The translations under genes were made by a program, and so were the position numbers. The notes under the pieces are model-generated. The model saw only the letters and a program-made list of their open reading frames with translations. It did no database searches and was not told the DNA's origin. A stretch of DNA of 64,000 nucleotides from Campylobacterales bacterium (GTDB taxonomy: Bacteria; Campylobacterota; Campylobacteria; Campylobacterales; Sulfurimonadaceae). Positions 35,942 through 45,661 of this stretch are shown in pieces (positions within the stretch are counted from its first letter, which is position 1; the number at the start of each line of letters is the position of its first letter). The stretch is taken from positions 1 through 64,000 of the forward strand of contig JAPLGP010000031.1 in assembly GCA_026390075.1 (NCBI GenBank), read 5' to 3'.

Positions 35942-36772
35942 TTATAGCCTTAAGGTAAAACCTCTATCAAAATCACTTAAGTCTTTATAGAAATCTAAAT
36001 TTTTATACTTTTTACTTTTTAAATAATCCCTTATTCTATCTTGTTGGTCATAACCTATCTCACATGTAAATGAGTTAATTTTTCGCTTTAATACCTCATT
36101 AAGAAGCTCCCCAATTATCTCATCTCCAACAACTCCACCAAAGAGTGCATTTTGTGGCTCATACGATAAATTTGACTCCAACTCTGCATCATTTGCTATG
36201 TAAGGCGGGTTTGAAATAAGATAATCCACATGCTCAGATACAGGTTCCAAAAGTGAACCTAGCCTGAGCTCAATTCTATCTTGAAGCCCAAATTTAGCGA
36301 TGTTTATTTTGGCAATCGTAAGTGCATTTTCTGAGATATCCACCGCAATAAACTTGGCATGTGGAAAATGTTTTGCCAACATAATGGAGATAATTCCGCT
36401 CCCAACGCCAACCTCAACAAAAGTCATTTTCTCTTTGGCATGTGGAATGTTTTTTATAACTTCATCTATAAAAAGTTCCGTCTCAGGGCGTGGAATCAAT
36501 GCACCTTTGGCAATATAAAACTCTTCACTATAAAAACTTACTCTGTTTGTAATGTATTCCAAAGGCTCATTTTTCGCTCGTCGCTCTGCCCACGCATAAA
36601 GTTTTTGGGCATCTCTAACCTGCGTATTTTGATTTGTAATAATCCAAAGTTCATCGCACTCTAAATGCGCCATCAAAAGAAGATACGCCTCTCTTGATGC
36701 GCGTGGAATAATTGGATTTAATTGTGCAGTTATCTCTTTTAAAACATCTTTTACTAAATGTTGGCTTGGCAT
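35942..36772 (-). CDS. prmC: Release factor glutamine methyltransferase
   Basis: 276 residues. Methylates the GGQ glutamine of RF1/RF2. The SAM motif VGVGSGIISIML and the catalytic NPPY (LISNPPYIA) are present. The start ATG at 36770-36772 lies inside a DUS-like 11-mer (36768-36778), with ribosome site TTAGG upstream, and overlaps the end of the protease gene by 19 bases. Two more exact 11-mers at 36356 and 36438 are read as PHA. Three copies in 420 bases is the densest cluster within a gene. Confidence 0.92.
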   Translation of the reverse strand: MPSQHLVKDVLKEITAQLNPIIPRASREAYLLLMAHLECDELWIITNQNTQVRDAQKLYAWAERRAKNEPLEYITNRVSFYSEEFYIAKGALIPRPETELFIDEVIKNIPHAKEKMTFVEVGVGSGIISIMLAKHFPHAKFIAVDISENALTIAKINIAKFGLQDRIELRLGSLLEPVSEHVDYLISNPPYIANDAELESNLSYEPQNALFGGVVGDEIIGELLNEVLKRKINSFTCEIGYDQQDRIRDYLKSKKYKNLDFYKDLSDFDRGFTLRL

Positions 36773-38010
36773 GTGGAACCTAATGAACTTATGTTAATAT
36801 CGCCTATGTCAACGCCCAAAGCTTTTAAACGCTCGATAACTGGGGGATGCGTGTAGTGAAAAAATATATAAAGTGGATGAGAAAGTGGGAAACTTTTATT
36901 TTCGCTCACTAACTTTTGAAGTGCATTTGCAAGTTCAATACCCCCAGCAGCACCACCAAGTTCACTTGCTGTTTTATCCGCCGCATACTCATTATGACGG
37001 CTCACAACTCCCATGATTGGCATCATGATAAATCCTAAAACAGGCATACAAAGAAGCAAAAGTATCATCGTTATAGAGGGCGATTGACTTACACCCATTT
37101 CCATGTAAAGAGATTCAGGGAGATTTCCAAAGATTGCGAACATTGCAAAAAGCATTCCTCCAACCAAAGCTATGTTTTTATAAATATCGCCATGTGCAAA
37201 ATGCCCAAGCTCATGTCCCAAAACCGCCAACAACTCTTTTGTCGTGAGTTTTTCTATGAGCGTGTCAAAAAGTACAACTCGTTTACTCTTTCCTAAACCG
37301 CCAAAATAGGCATTAAGTCTTGCATCTCTTTTACTCGCATCACTTATAAAAACTCCCGAACTTACAAAGCCTGTTCTATCCATAAGAGTTTGAATCTCAC
37401 TATTTAATTCAGCATTATCAAGCGGAGTGAGTTTGTCAAAAAACAAGGCTCTAAATGTTGGAAAAAGCATATTGATAAGCACAACAATCACAAAAATAAA
37501 TACAAAACTCCAAAGCCACCAGTAAGTAAAGTTTGTGATAATCTCATAAATACCAAACACCACCAAAGAGCCAATAAGAAGTGTCATCATAAATGCGATA
37601 AGCGTGTCTTTTATATATTGCACCATTGTTGATTTGTTAAATCCAAACTTTTCATCTAAAACAAATTTTTCATAATAAGAAAAAGGAAGAGAAATGAAAG
37701 AGTTTATAACTACAAAACTCATAACGATGGCGATATTTAGCAATACTTCATTTTCAAAAGAGATATTTTTAGACAAAAAAGATATTCCAAAACCAAGCCA
37801 AGATATAAATAACAAATAATCAATAAATGAGCTAAGAATCGACATCTTCTCTTTAGCAACACTATAATTACCAGCTTGTAAAAACTCTGAAGCACCCAGT
37901 AAAACAGGTAACTTTTTTTTGGCTTGATTTACGAAACCTATCTGCATTACGCTTGTGTAAATTGTGATTAAAACATATAAAGAGTACATCGCTACAATTG
38001 TCATTAACAT
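36754..38010 (-). CDS. M48-family (CAAX prenyl protease-like) membrane metalloprotease
   Basis: 418 residues. Several membrane helices and the zinc motif HELGH (LGHELGHFAHGD), with a later NEYAADKTASEL that supplies the third ligand. Same fold as Ste24/HtpX; bacterial homologues act in membrane protein quality control. The C-terminal residues STCQANI are encoded by the 11-mer that also contains the prmC start. Confidence 0.88.
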   Translation of the reverse strand: MLMTIVAMYSLYVLITIYTSVMQIGFVNQAKKKLPVLLGASEFLQAGNYSVAKEKMSILSSFIDYLLFISWLGFGISFLSKNISFENEVLLNIAIVMSFVVINSFISLPFSYYEKFVLDEKFGFNKSTMVQYIKDTLIAFMMTLLIGSLVVFGIYEIITNFTYWWLWSFVFIFVIVVLINMLFPTFRALFFDKLTPLDNAELNSEIQTLMDRTGFVSSGVFISDASKRDARLNAYFGGLGKSKRVVLFDTLIEKLTTKELLAVLGHELGHFAHGDIYKNIALVGGMLFAMFAIFGNLPESLYMEMGVSQSPSITMILLLLCMPVLGFIMMPIMGVVSRHNEYAADKTASELGGAAGGIELANALQKLVSENKSFPLSHPLYIFFHYTHPPVIERLKALGVDIGDINISSLGSTCQANI

Positions 38011-38191
38011 TCAAAGACCTTCAAAAAAATTTTGTTATTTTAGCATATTTGTTTGCACAACTTCCTCTCTTCTCTTGACACATATTAACAAAATCTTAAT
38101 GCTAAAATAGTACAATCGAAATTAACGGAGCGATTTAAGTATCTTTTTTTAAAGAGTTTATTCGTAAAAATATTCTTCAAGGGGATTATAA

Positions 38192-38596
38192 ATGCAAAAA
38201 ACTATGTTCTACTCACTACTTTTATGCACAACACTTTTTGCAAGTGATGGATACGAAGTTTATAAAAAGAACTGCAACTCCTGCCATGTGGAAATAATGA
38301 AAGAAGCTGAAGTTCTCAAAAATCTTAAAAATCTCAAAGCACCTCCGATGGTGGAAATCTCAAACCGTATCAAAGCAAATATTGTCATAAAAGATAAGGA
38401 TGATGATATCCACCGTCATCTTTTTATCCTTTTTGTAAAAGATTATATTGTCAATCCAAAACTCGATAATAGCATGTGTAGCGCTGGAGCGTTGGAGAGA
38501 TTTGGAGTAATGCCATCACTCAAAGAGATAAGTGAAGAAGATAAACAAGCCGTTGCAGAGTGGCTTTATGACAGATATGAGAATGTGAAATTTTAA
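38192..38596 (+). CDS. Small periplasmic monoheme cytochrome c
   Basis: 134 residues. Sec signal (MQKTMFYSLLLCTTLFA) and one heme-attachment motif CNSCH about residue 30. Met residues that could be the distal ligand follow (NSMCSAG, GVMPSL). Likely an electron carrier or redox sensor. The heme motif region TGCCATGTGGAA is a near-match to the 11-mer. An extended -10 (TGCTAAAAT) lies at about 38100-38108. Confidence 0.8.
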   Translation: MQKTMFYSLLLCTTLFASDGYEVYKKNCNSCHVEIMKEAEVLKNLKNLKAPPMVEISNRIKANIVIKDKDDDIHRHLFILFVKDYIVNPKLDNSMCSAGALERFGVMPSLKEISEEDKQAVAEWLYDRYENVKF

Positions 38597-38606
38597 AAGT
38601 TGCTAG

Positions 38607-38652
38607 TTCCACATGCCGAGATGTTGGCATGTGGAAATTGTGGCATGTGCAA
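38607..38652. terminator. Inverted pair of DUS-like 11-mers plus a third variant
   Basis: TTCCACATGCC (38607-38617) and GGCATGTGGAA (38626-38636) form a perfect 11-base stem with an 8-base loop. A one-mismatch copy GGCATGTGCAA follows at 38642-38652. They fill the 61-base gap between two convergent genes, as expected of a bidirectional terminator built from uptake sequences. Confidence 0.75.
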
Positions 38653-38657
38653 ATATA

Positions 38658-38960
38658 CTACTCTAAAATATAATCAACAACTTTAGTTTCAGTTGTCACT
38701 TCTTTAATAAGCTCAAGAACTTTAAGATGCTCTTCATGCACTGCGTAAGCTCTTAAATCAGCTCTATCTTCAAAAGTGCTGTAAAGAGATAAATCAAACG
38801 CTCTCTCAGATTCATTAAAATTTATGCCAACTTCCATAGATTTTAAAAATGGGATTTGCGTCTCAAGTTTCATCAACTTGTGCTGAACTTTTGCTATATT
38901 TAAAGCCTTATTTTCATCTTTAAACTTAAACATTACTATATGAACTACCATCGTATCCAC
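38658..38960 (-). CDS. Dabb-family (stress-responsive A/B barrel) protein
   Basis: 100 residues. MVVHIVMFKFK at the start, FDLSLYSTFEDRADLRAY and the HEEHLKV segment are the marks of the dimeric alpha/beta-barrel (Dabb) domain. No specific reaction is known for most bacterial members. Convergent with the cytochrome gene. Confidence 0.82.
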   Translation of the reverse strand: MDTMVVHIVMFKFKDENKALNIAKVQHKLMKLETQIPFLKSMEVGINFNESERAFDLSLYSTFEDRADLRAYAVHEEHLKVLELIKEVTTETKVVDYILE

Positions 38961-39011
38961 CTTAAAAAATATAGCGGAATTCTATCGCTAAATATCTAAT
39001 TTTTTGATTAG

Positions 39012-39875
39012 TTAAAACGCTGAAAAAACTTTTTTTACTAAATCATTATTTTGCATTAAAGGATTTGCTCGAATTCCTTTTTCTTGCTCTTGAATTTTTA
39101 ACATCAACCCATCGATAGATTTGTTTGTCACGAAACTATTCAAGTCTGTATCTTTGTCACTTGGCACTGCTGAACCATATCCGAGCATGTTTGCAGCACC
39201 TGAAACATATTCATTTTTAAGTGCACCTGCATTGGATTTATAAAAAGATTGGAAAGAGTCATAATATTTTGAAACACTATTATTTTCCATACTTTTTTTA
39301 ATGATTGGAGCAATTGTATTTTGAAGTTCTTTTGTTGAACTTGCTCTAAAATAGTCCGTTGCCGCTTTATCTGAACCTGCCAAAATCTTTTTAGCATCAT
39401 CGATATTCATGTCCGATATACTCTTAGCAAAGATTTTTGCTGTTTTTGGTGCAGCTTCTGTTGCGGCATTGTTGAGTGCTAAAACTAAATCATCCACATA
39501 CTTTTCTCCACCCACTTTTTTTACCAAATCAGCTGCTTTTTGCATATCATCGGGTAAACCTATTTTTGTTAGAGGATTACTCATGTAGCCATCTTTTGCA
39601 CCCAATGTTTTAATCGCATAATCCACGCCCATGTTCAAAGCACTTTTTAACGCCCCATTCATATCGCCCGTTGATAAACTATTTGCTGCCGCACTTGTTT
39701 GAGTTGTTGCAGTTGGTAATTGAGCGCTTGGTGTAGCCTTAGCTTCGCCCGTATAAGCTTTTGCGCTCTCCTTTGCCGTCTCCTTGGCGATATCACCTAA
39801 GTTGTCCATAAATCCAGCACTTAAAACCGTTGCGCAACATAACAACCCTGCAATTGTACTTTTTGTGTATTTCAT
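39012..39875 (-). CDS. DUF4197-family exported protein
   Basis: 287 residues. Signal peptide (IAGLLCCATVLSAG), an Ala/Thr-rich linker, then the DUF4197 helical domain (MGVDYAIKTLGAKDGYMSN, PLTKIGLPDDM, AADLVKKVGG). Periplasmic; function unknown. Confidence 0.82.
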   Translation of the reverse strand: MKYTKSTIAGLLCCATVLSAGFMDNLGDIAKETAKESAKAYTGEAKATPSAQLPTATTQTSAAANSLSTGDMNGALKSALNMGVDYAIKTLGAKDGYMSNPLTKIGLPDDMQKAADLVKKVGGEKYVDDLVLALNNAATEAAPKTAKIFAKSISDMNIDDAKKILAGSDKAATDYFRASSTKELQNTIAPIIKKSMENNSVSKYYDSFQSFYKSNAGALKNEYVSGAANMLGYGSAVPSDKDTDLNSFVTNKSIDGLMLKIQEQEKGIRANPLMQNNDLVKKVFSAF

Positions 39876-39893
39876 TTTTTCTCCTTTTTTAGT

Positions 39894-40781
39894 TTAACTT
39901 GAGAGCAAATCTCGTAAAGAAACCTGTGGATTTTTCCCCTCAAGCAAGGCATACACTTCTCTTGCAATAGGAAGATATAACTCTTTTTGCTTTGCTATTT
40001 CATAAAGTGCGTACGCTGTTCCTATGCCCTCTGCGACTTCGCCCAACTCTTTTACTATCTCTTCTTTGGACTTTCCACATGCCAAGCCAAGTCCTACACG
40101 AAAATTTCTACTCATGGAAGAGGATGCAGTCAAAAACAAATCCCCTGCTCCGCTAAGTCCAAGAAAAGTTTCATCTTTTGCGCCATACACTCTGCCAAAT
40201 CTTTGCATCTCAACCAAACCACGAGAGATAAGTGCCGCTGCTGCATTTTTACCCAAAGCAAGACCTTCACAAACTCCAGCTGCTATAGCTATAACATTTT
40301 TATACGCCCCAGTAATCTCTGCACCGATGACATCTGTAGAAGTATAGGTTTTAATAAAATCAGGGAAAAAAGAGGCAAACTCTTTACTTAAAATTTCGTT
40401 GTGAGAGCTAACTACAAGCGCAGTTGGAAGAGACTGCATCACTTCAACGGCAAAAGATGGACCAGATAAAAATGCTGTGTTGGCATGTGGAATATGCTTT
40501 TCATAGATTTCATTTAAAAACTTTCCGCTTGAAGCTTCTATGCCTTTGGATGCAACCAAAATTTTTTGATTTGAAAAAATAAAATTCTCTTCAAGCCATA
40601 ATGCTATCTGCTGTGCAGGTATAGCTATCACAAGATACTCACACTTTAAAATCTCTTCTATAGATATAAAATTTTCAATATCTCTTCGCGTTCGTGAACT
40701 TATAAATACTTCATTTTTTTTCGAGAGCGCATACGCTAAGGCTAAGCCCCATTTACCTGCTCCAATTACACCAATTGACAT
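39894..40781 (-). CDS. gpsA: Glycerol-3-phosphate dehydrogenase [NAD(P)+]
   Basis: 295 residues. Reduces dihydroxyacetone phosphate to sn-glycerol-3-phosphate for phospholipids. N-terminal GAGKWGLALA dinucleotide loop, LSGPSFAVEV, the catalytic Lys region ITGAYKNVIAIAAG and GAGDLFLT are present. Slightly short compared with typical 330-residue GpsA, which is normal for this phylum. Exact 11-mers at 40073 (read LACGK) and 40482 (read PHA). Overlaps the RCK gene by 29 bases. Confidence 0.93.
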   Translation of the reverse strand: MSIGVIGAGKWGLALAYALSKKNEVFISSRTRRDIENFISIEEILKCEYLVIAIPAQQIALWLEENFIFSNQKILVASKGIEASSGKFLNEIYEKHIPHANTAFLSGPSFAVEVMQSLPTALVVSSHNEILSKEFASFFPDFIKTYTSTDVIGAEITGAYKNVIAIAAGVCEGLALGKNAAAALISRGLVEMQRFGRVYGAKDETFLGLSGAGDLFLTASSSMSRNFRVGLGLACGKSKEEIVKELGEVAEGIGTAYALYEIAKQKELYLPIAREVYALLEGKNPQVSLRDLLSS

Positions 40782-41481
40782 CGTATCTGCTCCCTATGAG
40801 TTTTTCAAAATCGCCAATACAAGTTTCATACCCTACGATGACAAACATATCGCCCTCTTGTATTATATGATGTTTAATTTTTGAGGAGTATATAAATTCA
40901 CTTTTCATATCTTCATGTACCATAGAAAGAGGTATAACACCATATTTATGATTCCAATCTAATTCAGCAATTCCTCTGCCTATGTATTCATTGTTGGCAT
41001 TTATTTTTACCTGAGTGATTTTTAGCTCACCGCTCTCAAATAAAATTTTATGAAAAACCTCTTTAACAATAGGCTTTTCCATCATCTCCGCAATCATCTC
41101 CGCAGTGGTTTGAACAAGTGGAATCACTTTGTTTGCCCCTGCCATTTGGAGCTTGTTTGCTGTCTCTTTATTGTTTGATAAAGCTATAATATGTAAATGA
41201 TGAAACAAAGACCTTAGAGAAATAGTTAAAAATACATTTTCTGCACTATTTTCTAGTACACAAAAAGCTATAGAATTTTCAAAATCAAAGTTTTCATTTA
41301 TGCCTTCCCAATTGTCACTCAAATCCAGACTTCTTATTTCAAAGTTTGATTTATTTTTTAAAATATCCTGTTCACTATGCAAACTATAAATATATATTTC
41401 ACTATATTTGTCTGAAATATTTTTTGCTATCTCTAAAGCATAATCGTTATATCCAAAAATGAGAGCGACTTTATTTTTCAT
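40753..41481 (-). CDS. RCK (TrkA-N/TrkA-C) domain regulatory protein
   Basis: 242 residues, no membrane helices. N-terminal Rossmann-like TrkA-N domain, with a degenerate nucleotide loop (FGYNDYALEIA), and a C-terminal TrkA-C domain (ITQVKINANNEYIGRGI, EGDMFVIVG). Probably a gating subunit for the K+ channel encoded immediately upstream, with which it overlaps by 11 bases. Confidence 0.82.
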   Translation of the reverse strand: MKNKVALIFGYNDYALEIAKNISDKYSEIYIYSLHSEQDILKNKSNFEIRSLDLSDNWEGINENFDFENSIAFCVLENSAENVFLTISLRSLFHHLHIIALSNNKETANKLQMAGANKVIPLVQTTAEMIAEMMEKPIVKEVFHKILFESGELKITQVKINANNEYIGRGIAELDWNHKYGVIPLSMVHEDMKSEFIYSSKIKHHIIQEGDMFVIVGYETCIGDFEKLIGSRYDVNWCNWSR

Positions 41482-43042
41482 GTTTTATCTTTTTATGTAA
41501 ATATTTTTCAAACTCTTTAATAAATATAGACTTTCCTATAATGAGCAGATAGTCACCCGTTTCAAGTGCAGTACCATCGATTGGATTAAAGAAAAATCTT
41601 TTTTTATCTTTTTTATATATGCCAAGTAAAATAATTCTAAATTTAGCATTATTTAACTCATTCACATAGATGATTTTTTGACTCATTCTATCATCAACCA
41701 ATATCTCTTCAACATTTACACCATAATAGTCATTTCGAAGAGCATGAATAACCTCAAAAGCAACGGGTCTTCCTATGAGCTCTTTAGAAATCATACCCAC
41801 TAAACCTTTTGGATATAAAATTTCATTGACACCAGCAAAAGTGAGTTTATTTCTATTTGAATCATCCATAAGCAGTGACACTATATTTACACTTTTACTA
41901 ATAGAGCGAACTGTTAAAGTTGTATATACATTTTCAACATCACTTTCTCTTAAACAAAGTACAGCTTTGACTTGTGTGTTTAAATCTATGCCTATTATTT
42001 TATAGCTTTGCACATCGCCTGGATCATAATTAAGAGCAACTAATCCATCTTTTTTTGCTTGTGCTAGTCTATGCACATCTTCATCTAAAACAATAATATT
42101 TGCCACTCCATCTTTTAACTTCTTAGCAACCTCTTGTGCAACATTTTCATAACCACATATAAGGTAAAAGCCTTTTAATTTTCTTATATCCTCAATTGTT
42201 TTTATTTCTCGAATATCATCAAGTTTTTCAGTGAGTGCTGAAACAACGATAGAAGTCGTAAAAGCTATAAGTGAAATTCCAGCAAATATAACACCCATAG
42301 CCACTACTCGACCCTCGGTAGTGATTGGTGTAATATCGCCATAACCAACGGTTGCAATTGTAACAATAGACCAATAAACTGCATCAAAGAGTGTATTTAC
42401 TTTTGAAGCAGGATTGTTTGCTTCCATAACATAAATAAGAATAGATGATACGGAGATAACTATTGAAGCATACATAAATAAAATTAAAAATTCAAATTTT
42501 TTTGTATATAAAATAGAGGCAAATATTTGAAAACTCGTGGCATATCTAAAGAGCTTAAATACTCTAAAGAGAACAAAGAGACGAAGTAATCTCAGCTCAT
42601 GGAAGAAAGGCAAAATTGCGAGTAAATCGATAATGGCTTTAAAAGAAAATATAAAACTAAGCTTTGCTTTTATTACTTTTATAATCGCTCTTGAGAGAGA
42701 AAACTCTCGCCCAAGCATAGCGTCATGCTCACTTTTACTAATAATAATCTCACAAACACTACTACTTATCCAAAATCTTAATATATACTCAATAAAAAAA
42801 ATGATTGAAATCACATAACTATTAAAAAATTTAATCTCTGAAGGAACTTCATGTTTTACTTCAGCAATCAAGATAGCTACACTCATAAAAATAAGAGTTA
42901 TCATAAAGATATCAAAATATTTTTTATAGTGATATCTGCTATTTTCTAAAATATCATACACTAACCGCTTTTTATGCTGATACGCATCTGCTGTGTGTAT
43001 AAAATATACAAAATCAACGATTACACGACTAAAATAATTCAT
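41471..43042 (-). CDS. Six-helix voltage-sensor-like potassium channel with RCK domain
   Basis: 523 residues. Six predicted helices; S4-like segment with basic residues about every third position (R151, R154, R160, K163, R166); pore with selectivity filter TVGYGD at 231-236; C-terminal TrkA-N (ICGYENVAQEVA) and TrkA-C domains. Voltage-sensor and RCK together resemble BK-type architecture. Directly downstream of gatB (0-base gap) and coupled to a second RCK protein. Confidence 0.9.
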   Translation of the reverse strand: MNYFSRVIVDFVYFIHTADAYQHKKRLVYDILENSRYHYKKYFDIFMITLIFMSVAILIAEVKHEVPSEIKFFNSYVISIIFFIEYILRFWISSSVCEIIISKSEHDAMLGREFSLSRAIIKVIKAKLSFIFSFKAIIDLLAILPFFHELRLLRLFVLFRVFKLFRYATSFQIFASILYTKKFEFLILFMYASIVISVSSILIYVMEANNPASKVNTLFDAVYWSIVTIATVGYGDITPITTEGRVVAMGVIFAGISLIAFTTSIVVSALTEKLDDIREIKTIEDIRKLKGFYLICGYENVAQEVAKKLKDGVANIIVLDEDVHRLAQAKKDGLVALNYDPGDVQSYKIIGIDLNTQVKAVLCLRESDVENVYTTLTVRSISKSVNIVSLLMDDSNRNKLTFAGVNEILYPKGLVGMISKELIGRPVAFEVIHALRNDYYGVNVEEILVDDRMSQKIIYVNELNNAKFRIILLGIYKKDKKRFFFNPIDGTALETGDYLLIIGKSIFIKEFEKYLHKKIKHEK

Positions 43043-44467
43043 TTATCCGAGCTTTGCTTTTAAGAGTTCATTCACTGTTTGTGGGTTCGCACTGCCTTTA
43101 CTCTCTTTCATAACCTGCCCAACAAAAAAGCCAAAAAGTTTATCTTTTCCACTTCTATATTCTTCAGCTTTATCTGGATTTGCAGCGATTACAGCGTCAC
43201 AAATAGCTTCAATAGCCCCCGTATCACTTACTTGTTTGAGTCCTAATTTCTCAATTACACTATCAACATCTGAGTCATTTTCCATCAAATAATCAAGTAC
43301 ATCTTTCGCCGCTTTTCCGCTAATTGTGCCATCTTCTATTCGCTTCACTAAAAAGCCTAGCTTCTCTGCATCTACTGGAGAATTTGTAATGTTCATCTCG
43401 CCTTTCAAACGCCCTTGAAGTTCAGTCGTAAGCCATGTTAAAGCATTTTTAGCACTAATTCCACATGCCATCATTGCTTCAAAATAATGAGCCATTTCTA
43501 CTGAAGAAGTAAGAACACTTGCACTATACTCATTCATGCCATATTCACTTACAAATCGAGTCATTTTTTGGTCTGGAAGTTCTGGAATCACACTAAATTC
43601 TGTCATCATTGCATCTGTAACCACAGCTTTCAGAAGGTCAGGTTCTGGAAAATAACGATAATCCGCCGCTTCCTCTTTTCCACGCATAGAACGAGTCTCT
43701 TGTTTAGTTTGGTCAAAAAGTCTAGTCTCTTGACAAATCTCTTTATCATAAACACCATCTTCCCAAGCTTCACTCTGACGCGCTACTTCAAGCTCGATAG
43801 CTTTTTGGATAAACTTAAATGAGTTGATATTTTTTATCTCAACACGCGTATAAAGTTTTTCATCCCCTTTTGGACGGATAGAAACATTCACATCCACACG
43901 AAATGAACCCTCTTGCATATTTGCATCGCCAATGTCGAGGTAACGAATAATTGAGTGAAGTTTTTTAAGATAAAGAATTACTTCTTCACTATTTCGCATA
44001 TCAGGTTCAGAAACTATCTCTAAAAGTGGCGTTCCAGCACGGTTTAAATCCACTTTTGAGATATCACCCTCATGTATATTTTTCCCTGCATCTGCTTCAA
44101 TATGCGCACGATTTATACGGATAGTTTTATGTGAACCATCTTCAAAATCAATACGAAGTTTTCCATGCTCAACCACAGGAGTATAAAGCTGAGTGATTTG
44201 ATACGCCGATGGGCTATCAGGATAAAAGTAAGACTTTCTATCAAAGTATGAAACTTGATTTATAGTCGCTTCTAATGCCGTTCCAAGCATAACAGATTTA
44301 TGAAGAACTTCTTTATTGAGAACAGGCAAAGCCCCTGGAAGCGCTAAACAAGTTGGACAAGTATTTGTATTTTGTTTGTGATTAAAACTCGTAGCACACG
44401 AGCAAAAAAGTTTAGTTTTAGTGTTAAGTTGCACATGGACTTCAAGCCCTATAACTGTTTCAAACAT
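43043..44467 (-). CDS. gatB: Aspartyl/glutamyl-tRNA amidotransferase subunit B
   Basis: 474 residues. [21 protein letters not shown] at the N-terminus, [17 protein letters not shown], and the C-terminal GatB/YqeY tail domain. With GatA and GatC it converts misacylated Glu-tRNA(Gln)/Asp-tRNA(Asn). gatA and gatC are not in the window. Exact 11-mer at 43459, read as MACGIS. Confidence 0.96.
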   Translation of the reverse strand: MFETVIGLEVHVQLNTKTKLFCSCATSFNHKQNTNTCPTCLALPGALPVLNKEVLHKSVMLGTALEATINQVSYFDRKSYFYPDSPSAYQITQLYTPVVEHGKLRIDFEDGSHKTIRINRAHIEADAGKNIHEGDISKVDLNRAGTPLLEIVSEPDMRNSEEVILYLKKLHSIIRYLDIGDANMQEGSFRVDVNVSIRPKGDEKLYTRVEIKNINSFKFIQKAIELEVARQSEAWEDGVYDKEICQETRLFDQTKQETRSMRGKEEAADYRYFPEPDLLKAVVTDAMMTEFSVIPELPDQKMTRFVSEYGMNEYSASVLTSSVEMAHYFEAMMACGISAKNALTWLTTELQGRLKGEMNITNSPVDAEKLGFLVKRIEDGTISGKAAKDVLDYLMENDSDVDSVIEKLGLKQVSDTGAIEAICDAVIAANPDKAEEYRSGKDKLFGFFVGQVMKESKGSANPQTVNELLKAKLG

Positions 44468-44539
44468 ATCGTTCCTTAAATTTTAAAAAATTAGGTTTTA
44501 TATTATCTAAATTATCTTTTAAATCTGATAAAGTGGCTT

Positions 44540-44550
44540 GGCATGTGGAA
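44540..44550 (+). repeat. DUS-like 11-mer, intergenic
   Basis: Exact GGCATGTGGAA (context CTTGGCATGTGGAAA, the full consensus) in the 113-base gap between gatB and the second HepT/MntA pair. Confidence 0.85.
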
Positions 44551-44580
44551 ATATTTTGTTTTACTTTGGAATGTAAAAGA

Positions 44581-45051
44581 CTACAACACAGACTTTCTCA
44601 AACTATCATAAACAGCATATAAAAGCTCTTTTTTCAAATAAATTTCATTGAGTGTGTCGATGAGTTTATCATCATCAGGATACACATGTGTGATGTCGTT
44701 TCTAAGAATTCGGAATTGATTCCAATCTTGTGAATTTAAGATATTTGCTTTTTCAAGTTTGTTGAGCATATCTTTAAATGTTAAGCCATCAATAGTGTCA
44801 AAATTGTATTCCACAACATAAGGAATAAGCCTTCTGCCGATGCTATCTTGAATCTTTACAAATCGCCAAGTCATTTGGTCAAGATGCTCAACCACATCTT
44901 CATCCTCTAAAGTTTTTTCACTAAAAGGATAATTCGCTTCAAGCTTTTTACACGCACTAAAAAATCTTTTAAAATGTTTCTCTTCTTCATCGATTGCACT
45001 TTGAAGCTTTTGTTCTAACTCATCCAAGTAAAACTCCTGTTTTCTTTGCAT
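44581..45051 (-). CDS. HEPN-domain protein (second HepT-like toxin)
   Basis: 156 residues, helical, of the HI0074/HepT group. The RX4HXY motif is present as RNDITHVY (about residue 115). It overlaps the preceding nucleotidyltransferase gene by 32 bases. Sequence differs strongly from the HepT at 308-733, so this is a separate acquisition, not a duplication. Confidence 0.77.
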   Translation of the reverse strand: MQRKQEFYLDELEQKLQSAIDEEEKHFKRFFSACKKLEANYPFSEKTLEDEDVVEHLDQMTWRFVKIQDSIGRRLIPYVVEYNFDTIDGLTFKDMLNKLEKANILNSQDWNQFRILRNDITHVYPDDDKLIDTLNEIYLKKELLYAVYDSLRKSVL

Positions 45052-45319
45052 TTGTATAGATACTTTTTTCTTGATTTTTATCTGTTTTATTGACCACTAT
45101 ATCTATCTTCTGTTCGCCTATCTCTTTTTGAACAGAAGTATTAAACTCTAAAAGTTTTGAGTAACTGTACTCATCACTCTTTGTCTCAATGTAAAGGTCT
45201 ATATCGCCACCTTTCTTGGTGTCATCTACCCTACTTCCAAACAGATAAAGCTTGGCATGTGGAAAGAAGGAAGTAAAGTGTTTTATAATGGAGTTTTTTT
45301 CAAATTCAGTTAATCTCAT
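45020..45319 (-). CDS. MNT-type nucleotidyltransferase (second MntA-like antitoxin)
   Basis: 99 residues; GS-x10-D-x-D signature visible as FGSRVDDTKKGGDIDLYIE (residues about 26-44). Likely AMPylates the partner HEPN toxin. An exact 11-mer at 45254 is read as PHAK directly before the catalytic motif, so the repeat has been accommodated in a likely mobile module. Confidence 0.78.
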   Translation of the reverse strand: MRLTEFEKNSIIKHFTSFFPHAKLYLFGSRVDDTKKGGDIDLYIETKSDEYSYSKLLEFNTSVQKEIGEQKIDIVVNKTDKNQEKSIYTNAKKTGVLLG

Positions 45320-45388
45320 AGGAAGATTCTACATAAAATTAAATTATATAAAGCTTTTAGAAAAATAGCCTTTATATTTTTTATTAGC

Positions 45389-45652
45389 TTATTTCGTATG
45401 TTTTGAGTAGATTTTTTCCAAAAGTTTTGTCTGTTTCTCTGCTTCTGCTAAGCGTTTTTTGTTTGTAGAAAAAGCATCAAGAGCCAGAACAAGGAAAAGT
45501 GAAAGAATAATGTAAATGATTGTGATAAAGAAAGTGATGGCAAAGCCAAGTGGGAAAAAGATTTTAAAAGTTATAAGAGCACCAAAAAAGACAATCGCCC
45601 ATGATGCTCCGTGCAAAAAATCTATAATTCTTTCGAATATATCTTTTTGCAT
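45389..45652 (-). CDS. Small two-helix membrane protein next to atpB
   Basis: 87 residues with two membrane helices (about 18-37 and 40-60) and a basic C-terminal helix (KKRLAEAEKQTKLLEKIYSK). It starts 9 bases after atpB and is probably co-transcribed. The topology recalls AtpI-like helpers, but there is no sequence signature; function unknown. Confidence 0.6.
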   Translation of the reverse strand: MQKDIFERIIDFLHGASWAIVFFGALITFKIFFPLGFAITFFITIIYIILSLFLVLALDAFSTNKKRLAEAEKQTKLLEKIYSKHTK

Positions 45653-45661
45653 AAGGAACTA

